64,000 nucleotides of DNA from Chitinophaga oryzae. GTDB taxonomy: Bacteria > Bacteroidota > Bacteroidia > Chitinophagales > Chitinophagaceae. The translations under genes were made by a program, and so were the position numbers. How positions within the stretch are numbered: the first letter of the stretch is position 1; the number at the start of each line of letters is the position of its first letter. A model generated the notes under the pieces. It was given only the letters and a program-made list of their open reading frames with translations, was not told the origin of the DNA and searched no databases. Location: contig NZ_CP051204.2 of NCBI RefSeq assembly GCF_012516375.2, positions 6,076,001-6,140,000 of the forward strand, read 5' to 3'. This document shows, one piece after another, positions 60,530-64,000 of this stretch.

Positions 60530-61159
60530 ATGTTGACCTTAAAGAAATTGATAAAATACGGCCTCATTTTCCTTGGCATCGTCGCCCTGCTGTTGCTGTT
60601 CGTAGCAGGGTGTTTTTGGGCCAGTACAGAAAAAAGACACCGGCAGGCAGTAGAAGACGAAGAAAAATACAGCAAAGTATGCGATTCCGTTGCCACCATT
60701 ACGGAGCAACCTGAAATTAAGTTTTCAGGGTTTCAGCCAAAAGAAATCCGGCAGCTGCGGTTCAAAATTTTGCGCAACGGGCACACCATCCGCGATACGC
60801 TGGTGAAAAGCAATTTCTCCTATATATCGGATGACAGTACCTATTGCGCTATGAAAATGCCCTATCCGGTTTTTCTGAAAACGGACACCATCGTGGTGAC
60901 GACGGGAGGCGGCCTCCATTTCTACCTTTCAGGCTATCACCACATAGCATCGCTGCACTATGGCATGATGGGTTATGTCGGCAGCCATGACTGCCGGCTG
61001 GCGGATGCAATAGTGATCAATAATGAGCCGGCGCCTTATGGCACGCTGCTTAAAAGTAAGGGATGGCAACATCCGGAGAAAGATGAAAACAACCGGCATC
61101 AGGCAGATATTATCAAAATCAATACACAGACCGGCGCTTACAGCGGGGAGAAAAGATAA
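60530..61159 (+). CDS. Membrane-anchored protein of unknown function
   Basis: A 209-residue protein with one N-terminal membrane segment (YGLIFLGIVALLLLFVAGCFWAST) and a soluble periplasmic or cytoplasmic domain. The segment IKFSGFQPKEIRQLRFKILRNGHTIRDTLVKSNFSYISDDSTYCAMKMPYPVFLKTDTIVVTTGGGLHFYLSGYHHIASLHYG looks like a beta-rich domain, but no family is recognised. The gene stands alone between the metalloprotease operon (divergent) and the YjhX-like gene (convergent). Confidence 0.7.
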   Translation: MLTLKKLIKYGLIFLGIVALLLLFVAGCFWASTEKRHRQAVEDEEKYSKVCDSVATITEQPEIKFSGFQPKEIRQLRFKILRNGHTIRDTLVKSNFSYISDDSTYCAMKMPYPVFLKTDTIVVTTGGGLHFYLSGYHHIASLHYGMMGYVGSHDCRLADAIVINNEPAPYGTLLKSKGWQHPEKDENNRHQADIIKINTQTGAYSGEKR

Positions 61160-61190
61160 TCCCGGAAACAAACGCTGTTGCTTCCGGGAT
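61159..61190. terminator. Terminator between convergent genes
   Basis: ATCCCGGAA (61159-61167) pairs with TTCCGGGAT (61182-61190), 14-base loop, overlapping the end of the membrane-protein stop codon. It is 12 bases from the stop of the convergent YjhX-like gene. No long T-tract is present. Confidence 0.55.
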
Positions 61191-61202
61191 ACCTGGTAGG
61201 AT

Positions 61203-61472
61203 TCAGAGGGCGTCGTTGCCTGCCCGGGTGATGTTGTATGGCCCGCCGTCTATACTGGCGATAAGCTTTTTGTTTTTAAGCCTGCGGAACATGTCGAGGT
61301 CGCATTTTTCGAGCCAGCTGCCTTCGGCGCTGAGGCACATTACTTCGGAGATTTTTCCTTTTTCATCCCGTTCGAATATCACTCTTCCACCTCTTGATAA
61401 TGCTTCCAGTACTCTTCTTTCCGGTTTGGATATATTGATGATTTTTCTGTCTTTCCTTTTCAGGGGATTCAT
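61203..61472 (-). CDS. YjhX-like small protein
   Basis: The 89-residue product matches the YjhX (UPF0386, YjhX_toxin) family: ISKPERRVLEALSRGGRVIFERDEKGKISEVMCLSAEGSWLEKCDLDMFRRLKNKKLIASIDGGPYNITRAGNDAL. The fold is winged-helix-like. Two points are odd. There is an 11-residue basic N-terminal extension (MNPLKRKDRKI) before the usual start, and the C-terminus stops about ten residues early compared with typical members. In E. coli YjhX is paired with the acetyltransferase-like YjhQ as a proposed toxin-antitoxin; no such partner is adjacent here. A TetR gene ends 15 bases upstream on the same strand. Confidence 0.8.
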   Translation of the reverse strand: MNPLKRKDRKIINISKPERRVLEALSRGGRVIFERDEKGKISEVMCLSAEGSWLEKCDLDMFRRLKNKKLIASIDGGPYNITRAGNDAL

Positions 61473-61486
61473 GCTGTATGTTATTG

Positions 61487-62035
61487 TTACACATGAACAG
61501 CGTCTTCCAGCAATTTTTGTAGCGCGGCGGTCCGCTGTTCTTTTGTGAAAGGTGTTTTGTAATACACCTCATATAGCTCCAATCCTTCCAGTGCGGCCCA
61601 TATCAGCAACGCCCTGACGGGGTCTTTTACTTCAGCCGCTATGCGTTGCCAGTAACGTTCGTAAAAGTCCGCATATAAATCTGTGACGGGCGGTTCTTCC
61701 ATGGCGCCGGCGTTAAACATTCCTTTCCATAGCTGAATGAGTTCGCCGGACGGGTCCGCGATAGCACGCAGAAAGCCCGTCAGCACCGGGTTGTTGCCAT
61801 TGGGTGCTTTCGCTATTTCCTTTTCGATGATGGTCTCTGCCAGGGCCAGCGTATCCGCTATCATCGCCGTTACCAGGTGGCGTTTGGTAGGGAAATTATG
61901 GGTAAGTGCCCCTCTGCTGGCCCCTAACCTGACAGCAACAGCCTGGAATGAAAGGTGATGAGCCCCTTCCTCCTGCACAATCTGCCGGGCGGCAGTGGTG
62001 TACTGCTCGCGGGTAAACTGCCGTTTTCTGCTCAT
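61487..62035 (-). CDS. TetR-family transcriptional regulator
   Basis: A 182-residue repressor. The N-terminal HTH is canonical: FTREQYTTAARQIVQEEGAHHLSFQAVAVRLGASRGALTHNFPTKRHLVTAMI, with recognition helix GASRGALTHNFPTK. The C-terminal ligand domain is helical and not assigned (TetR_C variants). It is transcribed toward the YjhX-like gene with 14 bases between, so both may be under the same promoter. A perfect 24-bp palindrome upstream (62048-62071) is the obvious autoregulatory operator. No divergent transporter is present, so its main target may be elsewhere or the downstream YjhX-like gene. Confidence 0.93.
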   Translation of the reverse strand: MSRKRQFTREQYTTAARQIVQEEGAHHLSFQAVAVRLGASRGALTHNFPTKRHLVTAMIADTLALAETIIEKEIAKAPNGNNPVLTGFLRAIADPSGELIQLWKGMFNAGAMEEPPVTDLYADFYERYWQRIAAEVKDPVRALLIWAALEGLELYEVYYKTPFTKEQRTAALQKLLEDAVHV

Positions 62036-62047
62036 AATATATGATTT

Positions 62048-62071
62048 AAGAAACAGAACGTTCTGTTTCTT
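62048..62071. promoter_or_regulatory. 24-bp perfect palindrome, TetR operator candidate
   Basis: AAGAAACAGAAC (62048-62059) followed directly by its reverse complement (62060-62071) with no spacer. It begins 13 bases before the TetR ATG and abuts the -7 element, covering the predicted transcription start, which is a classical position for autorepression. Confidence 0.8.
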
Positions 62072-62074
62072 TTA

Positions 62075-62105
62075 CAAAAATAGGGATTTCCAAAGAAAAC
62101 AAAAA
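62075..62105 (-). promoter_or_regulatory. Predicted promoter of the TetR gene
   Basis: On the minus strand TATTTTTG (62082 to 62075) matches the TAnnTTTG -7 element, and TTTTTG ending at 62100 lies 17 bases upstream as a -33 element. The pair agrees with the Bacteroidota promoter pattern, and the operator lies immediately downstream. Confidence 0.6.
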
Positions 62106-62133
62106 GCCTTACAGTTTCTGACTGTAAGGCTTT
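62103..62133 (-). terminator. Terminator of the S41 peptidase gene
   Basis: A perfect 13-bp stem (AAAGCCTTACAGT at 62103-62115 with ACTGTAAGGCTTT at 62121-62133) with a 5-base loop. On the minus strand it is followed by TTGTTTTC, 20 bases after the S41 stop. It insulates the TetR promoter from read-through. Confidence 0.85.
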
Positions 62134-62153
62134 ATATCGAAGTGTTTTAAAGA

Positions 62154-63698
62154 CTATTTCTTTTCACGGATAAGCCGGAGCACATGTTCCATCTGGGAGT
62201 CCTTCCGGTTCATATAATCCTCGTAAGACTGCCATACCTCGTGGTCCGGCATAATGCCTCTGCCCTCCGGCTGCATGGGCTTCACAGGGGCGTCCTGAAC
62301 TACGTACATGATGGAAAACTTCGTCTTGATTTTGGAATGCGGTAATTCGTACACCATACCCGCGTGTCCGTTGTGGCAATAATATCCGCCTACCGTTTCA
62401 ACGCCTACAATAGTTACATTCCTGGCGTATGCCCTTACCAGCGATGCCAGGTGAGAGGCTGCAGAAGCTGTGTTCTCGTCAATCATCAGGTATAAATGCC
62501 CTTTATACGCCGGTTGTTTGGGATAATAAACCGGGTTATGGGCGCTGTCCTGGTAACTTCTTCCGTTTTTGTACGGCAGGAGATAGCTTTTCAGGAACGC
62601 TCTGCCTCCCTTTATTTCTTCCGGTCCCCATTTGCTGTCGGTGCTTACGCCCCAGAAATACTGCATATAAGGGATGGTGTCCCGGTCGAAATTAGCATAG
62701 GCCGATATGTTTTCCTTAAAAGGGTGGTCTGTCAGGTACATCATCGGTTGTTCGAAAGTAGGATCGCTGCCCCCGGGATTGCTTCTGATATCGAGGATGA
62801 GGTTCGGTACAGCGTTTTTATCCAGCGACTGGAACACACTGTCGATAAAACGCACATATCCAGGGAACCTCGGATCATCTGCCCCGTCTGCCATGCTGAA
62901 GATGCGGAAGCTGAGAAGTCCCGTAGCGTTATCCACCATCCGGAAGCTGTACTTCGGCTGTACGTTGTAGTCAATCAGGCTGTCCACCACAGCACTGTAA
63001 CGATGCGTCAGGTTCTCCTTGCGGACTGGCAGGGTAACGGCAGGCAGGGTAACCGTTTTTACTTCCTTACTGTAGGGCGGATTGAAAGTAACGGTAAAGT
63101 TGTCCTTCACGCCATACTCGATCATATAACGGTAATTGAAGGAACGCTGTACGCTTCCGGTCCATTTCTGCGTGGCGTTAAACCCGTCAGCCGTGAAGTA
63201 CTTATAAAACGACTGCATCAGGATAGTGTCCGGCACGCCGTTAATGCTCAGTACACGCGAGCCCGCTGGTATCTCTGCTGTCTGATGGTTGAAGATGATG
63301 TTGCCCTGAATATACTTCAGATCGTAGGGAAAATAACCACGCTGACGGTTGTAAAAATCCATCAGGTCTTTTCCCACTTCGGTGTAGTTATGACAGCTGC
63401 CTTCGAAATCGGTCAACCGTAATATGACTTTGAAGTATTCGGTGGTGGGCATCGGCTTCCTGATTTCTCTGAAAGCCACTTTATAAATACTGTCTACCTG
63501 CTTTTTGGTGCGGTAGCGGTACAATCCCGAATTGGCTTTTTCCCGGATATCCCGAAAAAGCTGAAGGTCTTCCTTCATCTCACGGGCGGTCAGTACTCTG
63601 TTGTAGATTTTCAGGCTGTCGTCCGTAGACGGTGGCGCAGCGGCCGCTTTCAGGGCCAGTGATGGTGACAGCAAAAACAATAAGAACAATTTTCTCAT
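62154..63698 (-). CDS. Exported S41-family serine peptidase
   Basis: A 514-residue protein with a signal peptide (MRKLFLLFLLSPSLALKAAA). A helical N-terminal region (LTAREMKEDLQLFRDIREKANSGLYRYRTKKQVDSIY) is followed by a PDZ-like segment (AGSRVLSINGVPDTIL) and the S41 catalytic domain (LILDIRSNPGGSDPTFEQPMMYLTD). The serine nucleophile lies in DENTASAASHLASLVRAY near residue 410, with ETVGGYYCHNG downstream. These tail-specific protease relatives cleave C-termini or act on cell-envelope proteins. It is monocistronic with a strong terminator. Confidence 0.9.
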   Translation of the reverse strand: MRKLFLLFLLSPSLALKAAAAPPSTDDSLKIYNRVLTAREMKEDLQLFRDIREKANSGLYRYRTKKQVDSIYKVAFREIRKPMPTTEYFKVILRLTDFEGSCHNYTEVGKDLMDFYNRQRGYFPYDLKYIQGNIIFNHQTAEIPAGSRVLSINGVPDTILMQSFYKYFTADGFNATQKWTGSVQRSFNYRYMIEYGVKDNFTVTFNPPYSKEVKTVTLPAVTLPVRKENLTHRYSAVVDSLIDYNVQPKYSFRMVDNATGLLSFRIFSMADGADDPRFPGYVRFIDSVFQSLDKNAVPNLILDIRSNPGGSDPTFEQPMMYLTDHPFKENISAYANFDRDTIPYMQYFWGVSTDSKWGPEEIKGGRAFLKSYLLPYKNGRSYQDSAHNPVYYPKQPAYKGHLYLMIDENTASAASHLASLVRAYARNVTIVGVETVGGYYCHNGHAGMVYELPHSKIKTKFSIMYVVQDAPVKPMQPEGRGIMPDHEVWQSYEDYMNRKDSQMEHVLRLIREKK

Positions 63699-63902
63699 AA
63701 GTTATTCTCCGGTGGCAAATATTGGTTGATATATTTGTTGCAGGGAGTGAAATTAAAACAGTTTTTTGATTTATCCCCTACAGGTATGTCAAATGCTATC
63801 TCTTTTGCAGGGTAAACTTACTTCACGCTCATAATAAGGCAAAGTGGCGCCGTAGCTTTGCCCAGGGAAATGATTACCTTTTAATCACATAAAAAAAACA
63901 TC

Positions 63903-64000
63903 ATGATACAGACTATCCGGGAAAGCTTATGGAGACAATTTGGTGGCAGCATCGATATGCTGACCAACGCCATCGCAGCTTATCCCGAAACGCTTTGGAA
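63903..64000 (+). CDS. DinB-like protein, N-terminal fragment (partial)
   Basis: An ATG at 63903 opens a frame that runs off the window edge (32 codons). The visible sequence RESLWRQFGGSIDMLTNAIAAYPETLW resembles the first helix of the DinB/YfiT four-helix-bundle superfamily, whose members are metal-dependent thiol transferases or have unknown roles. The metal-binding histidines would lie outside the window, so this is tentative. Confidence 0.55.
   Translation, partial: MIQTIRESLWRQFGGSIDMLTNAIAAYPETLW

Noticed and set aside
1..64000. CRISPR array, prophage or insertion sequence
   Set aside because: No regularly spaced direct repeats, transposase, integrase or phage structural genes were seen in any frame.

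Overview
The window looks like chromosomal DNA of a Bacteroidota member, most probably family Chitinophagaceae (Chitinophaga-like). The lineage clues are a type IX secretion sorting domain at the left edge, a SusC/SusD pair under an ECF sigma factor and FecR-type anti-sigma factor, paired LytTR/histidine-kinase regulators, ATPase-less MacB-like permeases, DUF5117-type zinc metalloproteases, weak Shine-Dalgarno signals and several matches to the Bacteroidota -7 promoter element TAnnTTTG. No insertion sequence, prophage, integrase or CRISPR array was found, and only one tRNA gene (Ser-UGA).

Layout. 1-5.2 kb: end of a secreted T9SS cargo protein, a divergent HxlR regulator/MFS exporter pair, and three exported proteins (one transglutaminase-like). 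5.3-11.6 kb: a flavin-dependent oxidoreductase, an ANT(6)-like adenylyltransferase, a LytTR two-component pair and a divergent TonB-dependent-type outer-membrane protein. 11.6-19.4 kb: an esterase, a CxxCH protein, an MFS drug exporter with an MDR oxidoreductase facing an AraC regulator, a Crp/Fnr regulator and small proteins. 19.4-27 kb: tRNA-Ser, a complete tripartite RND efflux operon and an AraC regulator upstream of it. 27-34.6 kb: MutS2-like ATPase, MsrA, zinc-ribbon protein, Rrf2 regulator, DOPA-dioxygenase-like enzyme, ABC permease.

34.7-44.5 kb is the most unusual part. A 1546-residue DUF4011/SF1 helicase/endonuclease/DUF3320 protein is divergent from a tight three-gene operon. That operon encodes a DUF2201-type metallopeptidase-vWA protein, a MoxR-like AAA+ ATPase and an 827-residue leucine-rich-repeat protein. 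A vWA + MoxR + large third partner matches the logic of ternary NTP-dependent conflict systems, and the helicase has the composition of a nucleic-acid defence enzyme. I infer a possible defence island; function is unproven.

44.5-61 kb: a metallophosphoesterase/PQQ-propeller fusion with an AI-2E-family membrane protein; a FecR-SusC-SusD operon with its divergent ECF sigma factor; and an operon of two paralogous zinc metalloprotease lipoproteins plus a small lipoprotein. 61-64 kb: a YjhX-like protein, a TetR repressor with a perfect 24-bp palindrome over its predicted start site, an S41 peptidase and the start of a DinB-like gene cut by the window edge.

Regulatory DNA is unusually readable. 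Palindromes or direct repeats sit beside the HxlR, AraC, Rrf2 and TetR genes, and strong hairpins separate most convergent or consecutive transcription units.
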